The notes: a model not told the origin generated them from the sequence alone. A stretch of DNA of 64,000 nt from Hirundichthys speculiger (GCA_018398805.1 JAGFBZ010002027.1:321501-385500), one strand, 5' to 3'; counted from the stretch's first letter, positions 13,573 through 25,004 are shown. Made by a program: numbers and translations.

Positions 13573-14694
13573 ATTGAGCCTTCGGTAAGCACCGCCCCCT
13601 CCCTAGTTACTGTTGCTAGGTCGGACAAACCTTCTGCTCCTGCGTTAAGGACAATGTTAATTCGCTATTTTTCTGATGTGTATCATCAGTGTTAATATTA
13701 TACTATAATAACTCCATGGTGAAATATTGCTGCTGGGGACCTGCAACAGTGATTCGAGGTGTCCAGAACATTTGGAGGGGACACTTTTATTCTCTTTCCC
13801 AAACCAAAACAAACGCTAAAAAAATGCAGTCTGTGGGTTAAGTTGTGTCCGTCCACACAAGCAACTGAATGTGGAGAAAGTTACAAAACACACCTACATT
13901 TACTCCAAGGTAAGTTTACTTTGTTTATTAGATGATTGATTTAACCACCGTTTAGTAAAAGTAATAATATGATTTAGCGGCAGGGAGGGTGATGAGTTCT
14001 CTGTTAGCATTAGCATTAGCTCTGGTCCATAGTGTCAATGACTTCTCCACTATGGACTAGAGCTCGCTAGCCACCTATAAGCCTGCCTCGATGTCTACCA
14101 ATATATATGGCCCTGGATATTTATTTTTTTAGGTATAAGGTGAGGCTAGTGATGTTAACATCACTGTATTGATCATCTTAATACAATGCTGTGACTGTCT
14201 CATGTTAACAAAGCTCTGGTGTGAGACAGGCCTATGGACCAGAGCTAATGCTAACGGAGAGATGTTTTCACTCATCACCCTCCCTGCTGCTAAATCATAT
14301 TATTACTTTTACTAAATGGTGGTTAAATCAGTCATCTAATAAACAAAGTAAACTTACCTTGGAGCAAATGTAGGTGTGTTTTGTATCTTTCTCCGCGTTC
14401 AGTTGCTTGTATGGACGGACACAACTGAACCCACAGCCTGCATTTTTCCAGCGTTTGTTTTGGTTTGGGAAAGAGAATAAAAGTGTCCCCTCCAAATGTT
14501 GGGGCCACCTCGAGTCACTGTTGCAGGTCCCCAGCAGGAATATTTCACCATGGCGTTATTATAGTATAAATTTACACTGATGATACACATCGGAAATATA
14601 GCGAATTAACACAGTCCTTAACGCAGGAGCAGCAAGTTTGTCTGACCTAGCAACAGTAACTAGGGAGGGGGTGGTGCTTACCGAAGGGTCAATT
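13573..14694. repeat. Foldback element: long inverted repeat
   Basis: The left arm (about 13573-14032) and right arm (about 14231-14694) are inverted copies of each other for some 460 bp, with a spacer of about 200 bp. Matching landmarks include CCTTCGGTAAGCACC/GGTGCTTACCGAAGG at the outer ends, TAGTTACTGTTGCTAGGTC and its complement, and GCTCTGGTCCATAG/CTATGGACCAGAGC at the inner ends. The arms differ by scattered substitutions and small indels. No clear target duplication was found. It ends 150 bp upstream of the exon at 14845. Confidence 0.92.
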
Positions 14695-14844
14695 CAAGTT
14701 CACATAATGGCAATTCATTGAAAACATAGCCTCGTAGGAATGAGACAGATTATTCTCTTGTAATTTCACTGTTTCTTCATCATCGGCATCTTGGATGACC
14801 CCGTTTGTCTAATCCTTTTCCCCTCTGTCTCCTTCCCCCTCCAG

Positions 14845-15028
14845 TGTGTGGCGCTGACCTCGCACAGGCAGGCTTCTTCGTGCGTCAGGGCGAATACATC
14901 TGCACTCTGGACTACCAGCGGCTGTATGGGACTCGCTGCTTCAGCTGCCAGGACTTCATCGAGGGGGAGGTGGTGTCGGCGCTCGGGAAGACCTACCACC
15001 CGCGCTGCTTCGTCTGTGCCTCATGCAA
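14845..15028 (+). CDS. ablim2: ablim2 exon: LIM1 second half and LIM2 first half
   Basis: First recognisable exon of an actin-binding LIM protein, a cytoskeletal scaffold that binds F-actin through a C-terminal villin headpiece and partner proteins through four LIM domains. A pyrimidine-rich acceptor (ccttccccctccag) precedes it and a gtaagg donor follows. It begins with the last two bases of a split codon, then Cys, which is a zinc ligand of LIM1. RQGEYICTLDYQRLYGTRC follows, then LIM2 (CFSC, HPRC, CASC). The stretch FFVRQGEYICTLDYQRLYGTRCFSC matches ABLIM2 from memory better than ABLIM1 or ABLIM3, which differ at VRQ and FSC. 184 nt; it ends two bases into a Lys codon. The upstream exon with the start of LIM1 is not in the window. 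Confidence 0.96.
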
Positions 15029-15366
15029 GTAAGGTCACGGGGATGCGGGGACGTGGACCGACTGATTGTCCAGCAGCGTCTTTAGCTGTTCTCTAACTTC
15101 TTTCAAGCAGCCTGTATGACTTTTGCAGTCTTATAAGAGCAGGATAAGCCAGCTGGACGATGTGTCATGGTTGGATCGTTAATATGCTGCATGCTGCACT
15201 AACTGAGTTGAATCGTGGCTACAACAGAAGTAAGCCTGAGCTTATTTCAGGCACCAATAAATATGAAAATAAAACAGGAAAGACAACTAAACTAACTGAA
15301 GTCAAAGAAGAAAAACAAACCAAAATGTCGAGCTAAACATTGGAGGGACTGAGTACCTCTCCTTTG

Positions 15367-15679
15367 TAGGGGTCAGTATTGGCAAGGACCTCACAATACA
15401 ATATGTATCATGATACTTGGGTCACAGTACGATATAATCATGATATCGCGATATCACGATATCACGATATCACGATTTATTCAAAAGTAAAAGTAGAGAT
15501 GAAAAATCAAAAAATAAATTTAAATTTTAAAAAATTAAATTTTAAACAATTTAAATGTGAAAATTAAACAATTTTCCTAAAAAAAATAAATCGATATTAG
15601 GAGCTGAAAAATTGATATTATATTGGGTGTCCAAAAATCGCGATATATTGCCAAATTGATTTTTTTTTTCACACCCCTA
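15367..15679. mobile_element. hAT-like MITE
   Basis: The ends TAGGGGTC and CACCCCTA are inverted. Flanking octamers CTCCTTTG (15359-15366) and CTCCTATG (15680-15687) match at 7 of 8. The interior has repeated ATCACGATAT units and AT-rich sequence. 313 bp, non-coding. Confidence 0.82.
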
Positions 15680-15969
15680 CTCCTATGTGTTTTGACCTCG
15701 TAGAAGTTCTAGAAATCTTCTTTACAGGCTCGTTCCTGGCTTGGAGACACGTGTCAAGGCTTTAGGCGACCCTGGACGCCCGCTGGTGGAAACTTGTATG
15801 AGACGATTCCTCCAAATCTCAGATGCAGCTTGTCATGTGTCGCAGCCCGTCTTTCGTCTTTGTTCCCGTCTCAGTGTGAGACATACGAACATGATTTTTA
15901 AGCCACGACGGACGATTTTTTCCCACCACTGCTCTGTGAGCATCGTATGAGACGGTTTAAATGGTCCAG

Positions 15970-16140
15970 TCTGAGCCTGGCCTTAACGGCAGTGCAGCTG
16001 TGAACCAGTTAGCTGCGAGCAGCCCGTCTACGGAGGCTGCAGGTTTGATTCCTGGCATGTGACCCTGTGTTGTGTGTCTTCCCCCTCCTGTCCATTCACT
16101 GTCAATAATGGCCACTAGAGCCAAAAAAAGGGCAATACTG
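15970..16140 (+). repeat. tRNA-derived SINE-like unit
   Basis: A candidate A box (TGGCCTTAACGG, 15977-15988) and a B box (GGTTTGATTCC, 16042-16052, 10 of 11 to consensus) lie at suitable spacing for a pol III promoter. No target duplication was identified, so the boundaries are approximate. Confidence 0.5.
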
Positions 16141-16169
16141 CTATGAAATGAACTTTTTTTGCTCACCTG

Positions 16170-16271
16170 GGGGCCTCATGTTCTTCTACATCTGAATCTT
16201 TTCGCGTGTACGGAAATTTCCACCCAAACGTTTAGAATAAGATCCACGCAGGTCTTAATACATGAGGCCCC
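16170..16271. repeat. Short element with perfect 12-bp inverted ends
   Basis: GGGGCCTCATGT (16170-16181) and ACATGAGGCCCC (16260-16271) are exact inverted repeats. The end sequence is like that of a dispersed fish MITE starting GGGGCCTCATGTA. The interior is short, so it is probably internally deleted. Confidence 0.65.
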
Positions 16272-16603
16272 TGATGCAGTGGCAGATAGATTTGTAAATC
16301 TAGTGGACACATTTATGATCATGTAACAGTCTGTTCTGAAATCATTTGACAGTCATGCAGAAGTCTGGATCTTTACAGGTCCTCATATAGTGGTTCCTGG
16401 ACAGGGGTTTATCCTCATGAATGAACCGTGGGAGTACGCTGCCAACCTCCCATCATTTACTATTATAGACTTCTTTTCACGAACAAGTCCAAGTTTATTC
16501 TGCATTTCTGAGCAGGTTTTCACGAAGGATGTGATTTATGTGCAAATGTCCTCACAGATTCACTAAGATTTCATGAATGAGTCTTTCTGATATTTATTTT
16601 GAA

Positions 16604-16965
16604 CTTCAGTTCAATTCAACTTTATTTGTATAGCATCTATCACAATGCAAGTTGACTCTAGGAGCTTTACAGAGACCCAGAGCATGACCCCTAAGCAAAT
16701 ATTATTAACTAAAATTATAATATTAAATATTAAATAAGGAAAAATGGGAAGTAAAAAAAAAAACTCCCCTAGTGGGAGAAGGAAGGAAGGTAAAATCCAA
16801 GAAAAAACTCCACTTTAAGAGGAAATAACCTTGAGCAGGACCTGGATCATAAGGGAGGACTTTCCTGCTGAAGACCAGCTGGGTAAAGAAAGAAAAGAGG
16901 AGGGATGTAGGACAGAGAGAGGAGAGCACATACATCCTGACAATACTATATCGGACAAAGCGTAT
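16604..16965. repeat. Dispersed fish repeat (CAATTCAACTTTATTTGTATAG type)
   Basis: The opening words TTCAATTCAACTTTATTTGTATAGC, the GGAGCTTTACAGAGACCCAGAGCATGACCCC block and the later purine-rich tail (GAGCAGGACCTGG...GGGAGGAC...GAGAGAGGAGAG) are those of a repeat I recall as frequent in teleost introns. Its class is uncertain to me. Confidence 0.6.
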
Positions 16966-17041
16966 CAATAATAATTATCCGTTAAGTGGAGAACTAAGAA
17001 TTCCAGCCACTTATGCCACTTTCTGACTGGTTCATTGTTCA

Positions 17042-17230
17042 TTGTCGGGGCGGCTGTGGCTCAGGTGGTGGAGTGGGTTGTGCGGTAACCGGAATGTTGC
17101 CGGATCGATTCCCATGCTCCCCTGGCTACATGTTGAAGTATTGTTGGGCAAGTGTGATTGTGACACATGCTGTAAAAGCGCTTTGAGTGCTCAGTAGACT
17201 AGATATAGTCGCTATAGAAATGTAAGTCCA
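17042..17230 (+). repeat. tRNA-derived SINE with 11-bp target duplication
   Basis: Flanked by an exact 11-bp direct repeat TTCATTGTTCA (17031-17041 and 17231-17241), as expected from LINE-mediated insertion. The head GGGGCGGCTGTGGCTCAGGTGG carries an A-box-like motif, and GGATCGATTCC (17102-17112) fits the B box at 10 of 11 positions. This looks like the common fish SINE that begins GGGGCGGCTGTGGCTCAG. Confidence 0.85.
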
Positions 17231-18243
17231 TTCATTGTTCACTTCAGCGGGTCATCTTGACCGGGTCTGGATGCACTGAGCTGTGATTGACTCTTTACAT
17301 ATTCATGTCAAACAGCATTTTAACAAGTGTACCTAATAAACTGGATGGCGAGCGAATATTTTAATGAAATAGATTCAAACCAACTAAAGAGTAGTGTACA
17401 TGAAAAAAGTGATCATAGCCTCAACCAGGGAAGAAATAAATATGAATATGCTGAATTACCTGATGTTTATTCGACTGTTATACATGGAGATCTTAAGGTT
17501 AGAAGTACTGAAAAAAGGTTCCTATACAAATGTTTTTAACTCCAACTCCAACACCAGGTTTTGAGCACATTTAAAAAGGTATTTAGAAAGTTTTCTGGCT
17601 TCAACTTTTCTCCAATGTGGTATTTTTATTTTTTTTTTACATGCATCAGTTGCACTTCACAAACATACCATGCACAAATATAGAAAATCACATGATGACA
17701 CGTGTCTGCGCACGTCACGCTCACCTGTTTCAAGCCATGTGCACGTCTGTGCTGTGCAGAACGTGTGTGAGAGGCGCGTGTTGTTTCCCAGGCAGGAATT
17801 TTAAGTGTGTGATCCGTCAGCCCACTCCTATAGCTCATGTTAAGGGTCTTTTCAACTTTTCTTTTTTTTTTTCCTTTTTATGTGCACGTGTGAATGTTCC
17901 TTGTGTCATACTTGAGAGATCTTGTTGCTGAACCTGAGATCAGAACTTTCTAGTGGGGCATTTGAGGTTTGCAATGTGATCTGATCATGTAACCCCTCCT
18001 TGCTCGTCTTCTAATAAATATCTCTTTTGTGGAGGCAGAACACTTGCGCTTATTGTGAAAAGTGTAAAAAAAACAAGTTGGTTTGAGAGGCAGCATCGAC
18101 TCTGTGTACTGATCATAATTGGGTGATCTGGCTGTTTTTCACTCATAGACAAGTTTCTTTGTTTCTGTTTTCAGGAATAACTTGTGTTTATTTTCCCTAC
18201 ATTTCCATGTTCACTGTGACTGTAGGTTAATGACACTTTAGAG

Positions 18244-18467
18244 CAGGGGTGCCCAATTCCGGTCCTCGAGGGCCGCTGTCCTGCAGGTTTTAGATGTCTC
18301 CCTCCGTCTTCACACCCTGATACAAGTGACTGTGTCATTAACAGACATGTGCTGACCTTGATGACAAGATAATGATGGCCGTTAATTAGGATCAGGTGTG
18401 TTAAAGCAGGAAAACATGCAAAACCTGCAGGACAGCGGCCCTCGAGGACCGGAATTGGGCACCCCTG
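18244..18467. mobile_element. Palindromic hAT-like MITE
   Basis: Perfect 8-bp target duplication CTTTAGAG (18236-18243 and 18468-18475). Long inverted ends begin CAGGGGTGCCCAATTCCGG and continue for about 48 bp through CGAGGGCCGCTGTCCTGCAGGTTTT with few mismatches. 224 bp, non-coding. Diverged relatives lie at 6110-6200 and 44613-44762. Confidence 0.95.
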
Positions 18468-18516
18468 CTTTAGAGTTAGCTGACATTTTCAGCCACCGTG
18501 GTCAGCCATCCTAATT

Positions 18517-19079
18517 TTATCATATCATATCATGTCATGTCATGTCATGTCATGTCATGTCATGTCATGTCATGTCATGTCATGTCATGTCATGTCATGT
18601 CATGTCATATCATGTCATATCATGTCATATCATATCATATCATATCATATCATATCATGTCATGTCATATCATGTCATGTTATATCATGTCATATCATAT
18701 CATATCATGTCATATCATGTCATGTCATATCATATCATATCATGTCATGTCATTTCATATCATTTCATGTCATATCATGTCATGTCATATCATATCATAT
18801 CATATCATGTCATATCATATCATACCATATCATATTATATTATGTCATATCATGTCATGTCATATCATATCATGTCATGTCATATCATATCATGTCATGT
18901 CATGTCATGTCATGTCATGTCATGTCATGTCATGTCATGTCATGTCATGTCATATCATATCATATCATTTCATATCATATTATATCATGTCATATCATAT
19001 CATATCATATCATATCATATCATATCATATCATATCATGTCATATCATGTCATATCATGTCATATCATGTCATATCATA
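18517..19079. repeat. Pentanucleotide array (CATGT/CATAT)n
   Basis: About 560 bp of 5-bp units, almost all CATGT or CATAT. CATGT-pure blocks lie near 18531-18605 and 18894-18950, and CATAT-pure blocks lie between them, for example 18996-19035. A few units vary (CATTT, CATAC, TATAT). Because the period is 5 and no unit makes a stop, all three + frames are open; this is not coding. The array resumes for about 15 bp after the inserted element at 19080-19524. Confidence 0.97.
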
Positions 19080-19524
19080 TAGGGCTGTAGCGATACACTA
19101 ATCTTGCGATACGATGCAATACGATACACGATATTCGGCTCACGGTACGATACATATCGATATTCATCTGACAATACATTTACATCATTTTCCGAAAGAT
19201 TTTAAAGGGACAAAGTGTTTTTGGTGATATCTTGTGAGTGTTCCAATGACTTTGTTTGAATTTACTGAACTGAAAGCATCAATTACACATTATATAGCTG
19301 ACAGGCAGCTTGCAAATGCTGGACAAAATGAATAAAAGACGTGTTGAGAAAAATAGTTTCATTTATTTAAATAGTGCAAATTGTTGCTTGCAAGCTTTTA
19401 AAGGTGGGACACGGGGTTTTGGAAGAAGCTTAAAATATCGATACTCGCGGCTGAAAAAATCGATACTCGATACTCTATAAAATATCGATATATATTGCAG
19501 AATCGATAAAATCGCTCAGCTCTA
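19080..19524. mobile_element. hAT-like MITE inserted in the pentamer array
   Basis: Left end TAGGGCTGTAGCGAT, right end complement TAGAGCTGAGCGAT. Octamer ATATCATA directly precedes (19072-19079) and follows (19525-19532), although the repeat context makes this duplication partly inevitable. The interior is rich in CGATAC and ATATCGATA words. 445 bp. Confidence 0.82.
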
Positions 19525-19554
19525 ATATCATATCATATAACATAGTATAATATT

Positions 19555-20035
19555 TTAGACCTGCAACACACCACTTTGTAATGTTGCCATTCCTTCTTGT
19601 GTCTCTCAAATGGTGGCATGTAGGGTACCAAGTGATGAAGAGTTTCAGGTGTTCGGGAAGGCTCTTTTCTTCTTTGGTTTGGATCATGTGATGCCCATTT
19701 TTTCAAAATCATCTGTTTTACTGATTCATCTGACCAGAATACACGTTTCCACTGAGTGATGGTCCATTGCAGATGCCGCCGAGCCCAGAGATGTTGGCAC
19801 CTCCTCAAAGTGACATCACTTCTTTGAAATAACTATCACTATTCTTCTGAATTGCTGTCTACTAACTTTTTTGTAATGTGTTGCAGGCCTGAAATGCAAA
19901 AATGGATGTAGATCCTTTCTATATAGTTTATTAAAGAAAACATACAATTTCTTGGGTTTATTCTGTGTTTGAAGCCTAAATGCAATAATCACTGCAAATT
20001 TTGTTTGCATTTTCCATATTGCCTCATGTTTTTCT
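19555..20035 (-). pseudogene. Tc1/mariner-superfamily transposase relic
   Basis: On the minus strand the frame at 19700-19808 encodes RRHLQWTITQWKRVFWSDES, the region around the second catalytic Asp of Tc1/IS630 transposases. Downstream pieces (KEEKSLPEHLKLF in another frame) resemble the same family. The frame is broken and the element ends are not defined. Related relics are at 25005-25900 and 59890-60190. Confidence 0.7.
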
Positions 20036-22259
20036 TATTTAGAACTACATGTTACAAGGTACAATGAATCGGTATGGCACATACAGCAAGTGAGGCAGTA
20101 AAATCAGGCCACGCAACAGTTTATACTTTAAGCGAGATTGTGTACAATCAACTCTCTGTTTCTGCTTAAATGACCTATAATCTCAGCCCGCCTACATGTA
20201 TTCTTCTGGATCTTACTGCTACTCTGATATTATATTTCTGAGCTAAAGGATGTAGCACATGGCAGAAAGCTTGATCCCTGTCATTCCGACTAATTGCCAT
20301 TTTTTATGCTTTTTGTGAAGGGCAAATCTGAAAGCAGCACTACAGCGCTGGCTTTGTGCATAACGCCATGCTGAGACAGGAAAGAACAAAGCTAGATGGC
20401 CATAATTCATGTACAATCCTGTTTTTTCCAGTGACTTTTTGCATTATTTTTAACATCTAACACATATCTGACTCCGCTGTAAACTCTTCAGGACACATGT
20501 AATGGAACAACATGATGTTTTATGCGGCACACTACAGACAAAGGTAAATAGGAAGTGTTGACAGGTCTATGGTGGAAAAATGGAAATAGCAGATGTTTGT
20601 GTTGACAGATGTTTTGCAGTGGCTACTGTGTAGAGGAAACAGGCGTATGTCAGAACATAATGACGATGAGGAAGAAGAAAATGAAAAGAAGAGTTCAAAT
20701 AAAGGTCTAAGATCTCACCGTCCCTCTACTGACTCCCTCCGTGTTTGTTTCTAACATTTCCTGCGCTCTTTTTCTACTTCTTGTGCATGTGATAATTGTG
20801 TGATAATGACAAATGTTGACAATGACGATGTCAACGTCACCTGGAATTCTGATACAGGCCACAAAACTGTTCAGATTGAAGTCACATTTCATTAAATATG
20901 ATTAAGGGCCAGATATTGAAGAGGCCCAAGGTGTTTTTTGCTGTTCACAACGTCAAGAGAAAATCCAGTCTGGCTGACAAACTGAGATGCAGGTCACTTT
21001 GGCCTGCTGAGTGAATGTGATCTTTCTGTTCACAGCATAGTTTCATCGGAGGAGATAAAGGGTGTCCCCCATGGCTCCATACTGGAGCTACACCTTTTTA
21101 TTATTAGTAGTAGTATTTATGCAATATTTGATTTCAATATTCAACAAAAAACTAAAACTGTATTCTTCATGAAAATGACACCAATATTCACAGCATCACT
21201 TGCAGTTTGTCTTCAACATTGTTAAACACGATTGAAACGCCTCAAAGGGCTTGTGAAAGTTCAAAAAAGCAGCGCGATTAAAACCCAAGAAGACATCCGA
21301 CGTCACACTTCTACTGTTAGTATCTGGATATATTTATGGCTGTGTAAAGGATCGGTGTCATTGCAGTCGCCATATTCATCCAAATCCAAGTTTAATTCCA
21401 TTAAAGTTTCAATTTCCTTTGGGTTTCTAGAAGAATTCTTGTGGAATTTTAAAAATATTTCAATGTGAAGACTTTCGGTAGAGGTTTACAGAAATGAATT
21501 AGAAATGTGTGATAATTTATCTTGTATAAACAGGAATATAAACAGTTTGCTCGTTAATAGGTAAACTCCAATGAACAACAACAACAATTAGAATAATGAT
21601 AATAGAAACAAAGAGGAATTTCCATTAAACCTGGTTGTTTTAACCAAAGATGTTTTACCAACTAAATTTAACTTTATTGTTATGGGTGATAACAATAAAG
21701 GATTAATCCAATTCACCAACATAAAATCAAACTAAACTAACAATAATGAGCTTCATAAATACAACACAAAAAAAAACAACAACAAAAAAAAAAACAAAAA
21801 ACTCTTCTTCATGGTATTTAATTTACAGACATCATAATAAATCACTTGGACTGGTTTGTAAATAAATAAATAAATTTAAAATCTCAAACTTTTACCTTTG
21901 CCACAGAACTATCTGGTCAAATGTCAGGTTTCTTGACTCCGCTTCAACGGTGTCGCTACAGTTTGATCTTTCTCTGAAAATGTTTCGTAAATGTTTCCTC
22001 GTGATAGGATAAATGCGTCTCTCTGGCAGCTGCTGGTTAAATGAGCATTAATACTAAAAATCACTTTTATTCAGGCGTGACAGCTTCATCTGATGCTCCC
22101 AGAGGTGTTACCCATGGTTTTAGATCACGTTCAGAGAGTCTTTGGACTCCATGACAGTCTCAATGAAGGTCCAGAACAAACCTTCTGGGAACGCTATCGC
22201 TAACTGTGCAGCTCCAGTCAAAGCTGTCGTCTGAACCTCTGTTTTCTGTTTGTTTGCAG

Positions 22260-22372
22260 ACAACCATTCCCAGCTGGCGACCGGGTGACATTTAATGGAA
22301 AGGAGTGTATCTGCCAAAAGTGTACCCAGCCCCTCCCTGCCAACAGCCCCGCGCCAATACAGGCTGTCCACA
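22260..22372 (+). CDS. ablim2: ablim2 exon: end of LIM2 and linker to LIM3
   Basis: The acceptor tgtttgcag completes the Lys codon split from the exon ending at 15028, and the donor is gtcagt. It encodes PFPAGDRVTFNGKECICQKC, the second zinc finger of LIM2 with terminal ligands CxxC. A short proline/alanine-rich spacer (QPLPANSPAPIQAVH) leads to LIM3. The spacer is the most divergent part against mammalian ABLIM2 as I recall it, while the finger is nearly identical. 113 nt, ending one base into an Asn codon. Confidence 0.95.
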
Positions 22373-22465
22373 GTCAGTGCTTCTCTTTATAATGTTGTTT
22401 TTTTGTGGTTGTTTTATTGTCTTCACAGCAGCTAACCTGCCTTCTTGTGTACGTGCTGTGTGCAG

Positions 22466-22592
22466 ACTGCTGTGGCTGTGGGAAGGAGTTCAAGAATGAG
22501 CAGTCTCTGGTAGCTCTGGACAAGCACTGGCACCTGGGCTGCTTCAAGTGTAAGGTGTGCAACAAGGTGCTCAATGCCGAGTACATCAGCAA
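22466..22592 (+). CDS. ablim2: ablim2 exon: LIM3
   Basis: The acceptor is gtgctgtgtgcag and the donor gtaagt; the preceding intron is only 93 bp. It encodes most of LIM3: the first pair of ligands in CCGCG, then LVALDKHWHLGCFKCKVC with His-x2-Cys-x2-Cys-x2-Cys, then LNAEYIS. The ALDKHWHLGCFKC core is characteristic of the abLIM family. It ends two bases into a Lys codon completed by the exon at 23376. Confidence 0.96.
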
Positions 22593-23375
22593 GTAAGTCG
22601 GTCCAGCAAACTCGAGCAAGTGAAACTCTGCTTCTTCATTGCTGTTAGGTCTCCAGCGTTCTTTGGCAGGATTGGAAAAGATTCACCATCTTTTCTTAAA
22701 TCTAGTTTCGGCATCTTTTACGTTAAAGGGGGCACCTTTTGGGCTTTGAAGTGACCTACTGACTTGAAAAGTTCAACGTAACACAGTCTCGTCATTTGTT
22801 TTTCGGTCACCTTGGTCTGAAAGTTTCTCCTTCAGTGAGCTGTAACCCATCTTTAACTCCAACCACAACTTCACATCTTGCTGCATTAGATGCACCTCAG
22901 AAGTGGGTAGCACAAGTTTTCAAAGAGGCGCACCCTCTGGACGAGGGAGGCGGAGTCGAGTGTCTGACTCCGCCCTCTTGAACATGATACAATGAACAGA
23001 GCTTTAAAGGAAGCAGTTGTGTTATATCTCTGTGGTATTTTGACCAAAGCATGCCACAGATATTTCAAAAAGACCTCAGGAAATGATCATCTAATTGGAA
23101 AAAAGGGGCAGAATATTTCTCCTTTAATGTCTGTAAAGTCAAGCATTAACTGGTCAGAGCGGGAATGTTTGAAGAAGTAATCAATAACTGAGAACTGTAA
23201 CCATGACAAACATGTACATTTGTTCAACTTTTATCACAGTTAAGCACTTTCTTTCTCCTGAGTCACCATGGACTCTCCAGGCTCTGAGGCTCTGCGTGAT
23301 GTGCAGCGATTGTTAGTATTATTATTATGGTCTGTCGTTCCTGATCTGCTCTGTGGTCCTGCGTTGTCCCAACAG
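22593..23375 (+). other. ablim2: ablim2 intron within LIM3
   Basis: 783 bp with GT-AG ends. No repeat, RNA gene or conserved element was recognised in it. Confidence 0.9.
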
Positions 23376-23469
23376 GGACGGGATCCCGTACTGCGAGATG
23401 GATTACCACGCCATGTTTGGCATCCAGTGTGAGAGCTGCAAGAAGTACATCACTGGGAAAGTCCTGGAG
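23376..23469 (+). CDS. ablim2: ablim2 exon: end of LIM3 and start of LIM4
   Basis: The acceptor is gtcccaacag and the donor gtacga. It encodes DGIPYCEMDYHAMFG, with the final Cys-x2-Asp ligand pair of LIM3, then the first LIM4 ligands in CESC followed by KKYITGKVLE. It ends on a codon boundary (phase 0). The following intron is the longest in the window (about 10 kb). Confidence 0.95.
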
Positions 23470-23864
23470 GTACGACGGCACGGTTGGACACACGTTTTTC
23501 TCACGAAACGGCCCTGTGTGTGTGTGTGCTTCAGTGAATCAGCAGGGAAGTACAGGAGGGGATATGTACAAGGTGGAAACTACAAGGTGATTTATGAATG
23601 TTTGAAATTTCTTCACGAGCCCAAACTTGTAAACTTGTCTCACGCTTTTTTCCCCTGTCCTGTTGGACAAAGCAACTGTTGAGACTGAAACAGAACATTA
23701 ATGAAGTGTAAAATGAAAGAAGTCGGGCAGACAGCCTACATCATCTCAGAAAAAGTTGGGACAATACGGAAAGTGCAAATTAAAAAAGAAAACAGTTATT
23801 CCTGCATGTACGTGACACTATCAAATCAACATAAATCATGTTTTTTCAATGCATTTGTTAATAT

Positions 23865-25004
23865 TAGGGCTGGGCAACGATTAAAATTTTTAATCGCGAT
23901 TAATCACATTATTTCCCTGATTAATCACAATTAATCGCATTGTAAATGCGAAATCAAATAATAAATTCAAAAGTAGTGTAAAATGCACTTTTATTTAAAT
24001 GTTCTGCTGCCATATGAACTAAAGTGCCATAACATTTGTTGTTCAAACACTTTTAACATCAGCACTTGTCAGTAACACATATTTAGTGTAAATCTCATCT
24101 AAAAAATGTAAAATAAAATAAAGCTTATTGCCACTGCCAGGGCATGAATGTCATCCTGTCTTTATAAAAAAATAAAAAAAAGTCTACAAACAGAATCCAA
24201 CAAAATGATTGTGTCTCAGCACAATCAGAACATTAAAACAGGTAATTTCTGAGGTAACAGCAGAAACGTTTAACGGGGAGTTCAACTTGTCAGTTGTTAC
24301 AAATAACCTTGTTTCTGTTGAATCCTCCGTCTGGGAGAACTTTAAAATGAAAATGTCCATGTTAACGTTCAGTAACTTTACCAATCTGTATATCATTCAT
24401 TCTTTCCATTTTCAATTGTCAATCAAAAATAAAAAAAATAAAGTGACATTTTATTACATTTTTCGTTTTCTAATCTAACACAAAAAATCCCCGAAAAAAA
24501 AAGCCTGTTTTTTTTTTTTTATATAAATATATTTAAATTTTAGACCTAGATCATAAATTAAAAAACGGGCCACAGAACTGAATATGTTTCATAATCAAGG
24601 ACTGGACTTTCTGTTGTCGTTACACATCTGTGCCACTAGATGGAGCCGCAGCTAGAGAACAGCAGGACAGTGAACACATGGAGCAGATCTGATGGAACAT
24701 GGAGGAATGACGCAAAAGTTTTGTTGCAGTCCAGATTTTTTTTTTTTTAGACAGAATTGTTAATATTGTTACCTGAGTTGCTACCTGAACTGTAAAGTTC
24801 ACGGATTTTTACCGTTCTCCATGTCTGTTTTAGCTTCTCCTTATGTTTACCTGCTAATTCTCTTCCAGTTCTGCAGCAGCCAGTAACAGACTTTTCAAAA
24901 CAAAAGCATGTGAGCAACATGCGTTAACACGCGATAAAATAAATATCGGCGTTAATAAATTAACGAGTTAACACGATAATAACGCGTTAACTTACCCAGC
25001 CCTA
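23865..25004. mobile_element. hAT-like element, copy A
   Basis: The left end TAGGGCTGGGCAACGATTAAA pairs with the right end ...CCCAGCCCTA, and flanking octamers GTTAATAT and GTTAAAAT match at 7 of 8. Subterminal AATCGCGATTAAT and GCGTTAACGCG-like repeats are present at both ends. 1,140 bp. Interior open frames on both strands (24184-24478) are short and carry no recognisable domain. Copy B at 40009-41092 is clearly homologous over its length. Confidence 0.9.

Larger units (their letters stand above)
1..14844 (+). other. ablim2: 3' part of ablim2 intron upstream of first visible exon
   Basis: Assigned as intron because the first visible exon starts mid-codon inside LIM1 and no sequence coding for the start of LIM1 was found here. 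Transposons are listed separately (3530-4248, 6110-6200, 6400-7180, 7346-8252, 8279-9128, 13573-14694). Nothing beyond low-complexity runs was recognised in 1-3520 (a short CAGACTG repeat at 1104-1125), 4257-6110 or 9133-10245. 10561-13570 is mostly unassigned; 10800-11960 looks transposon-derived but has no ends I could define. An alternative first exon or promoter cannot be excluded. Confidence 0.75.
15029..22259 (+). other. ablim2: ablim2 intron between LIM2 exons
   Basis: An intron of 7,231 bp splitting LIM2. It contains hAT-like elements at 15367-15679, 18244-18467 and 19080-19524. It also has two SINE-like units (15970-16140, 17042-17230), a 12-bp-TIR fragment (16170-16271), the CATRT pentamer array (18517-19079) and a Tc1/mariner relic (19555-20035). 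I recognise nothing in 17245-18230 or 20040-22240 apart from A-rich runs near 21765-21800. Confidence 0.9.

Noticed and set aside
1..14844. Search for the upstream LIM1 exon
   Set aside because: No sequence coding for the first LIM1 finger with a phase-1 donor was found; it is most likely left of the window.
18498..19101. Three overlapping + frame ORFs of 182-194 codons
   Set aside because: All three frames are open because the 5-bp CATGT/CATAT units never form a stop; the peptides are the same repeated pentads. Not genes.
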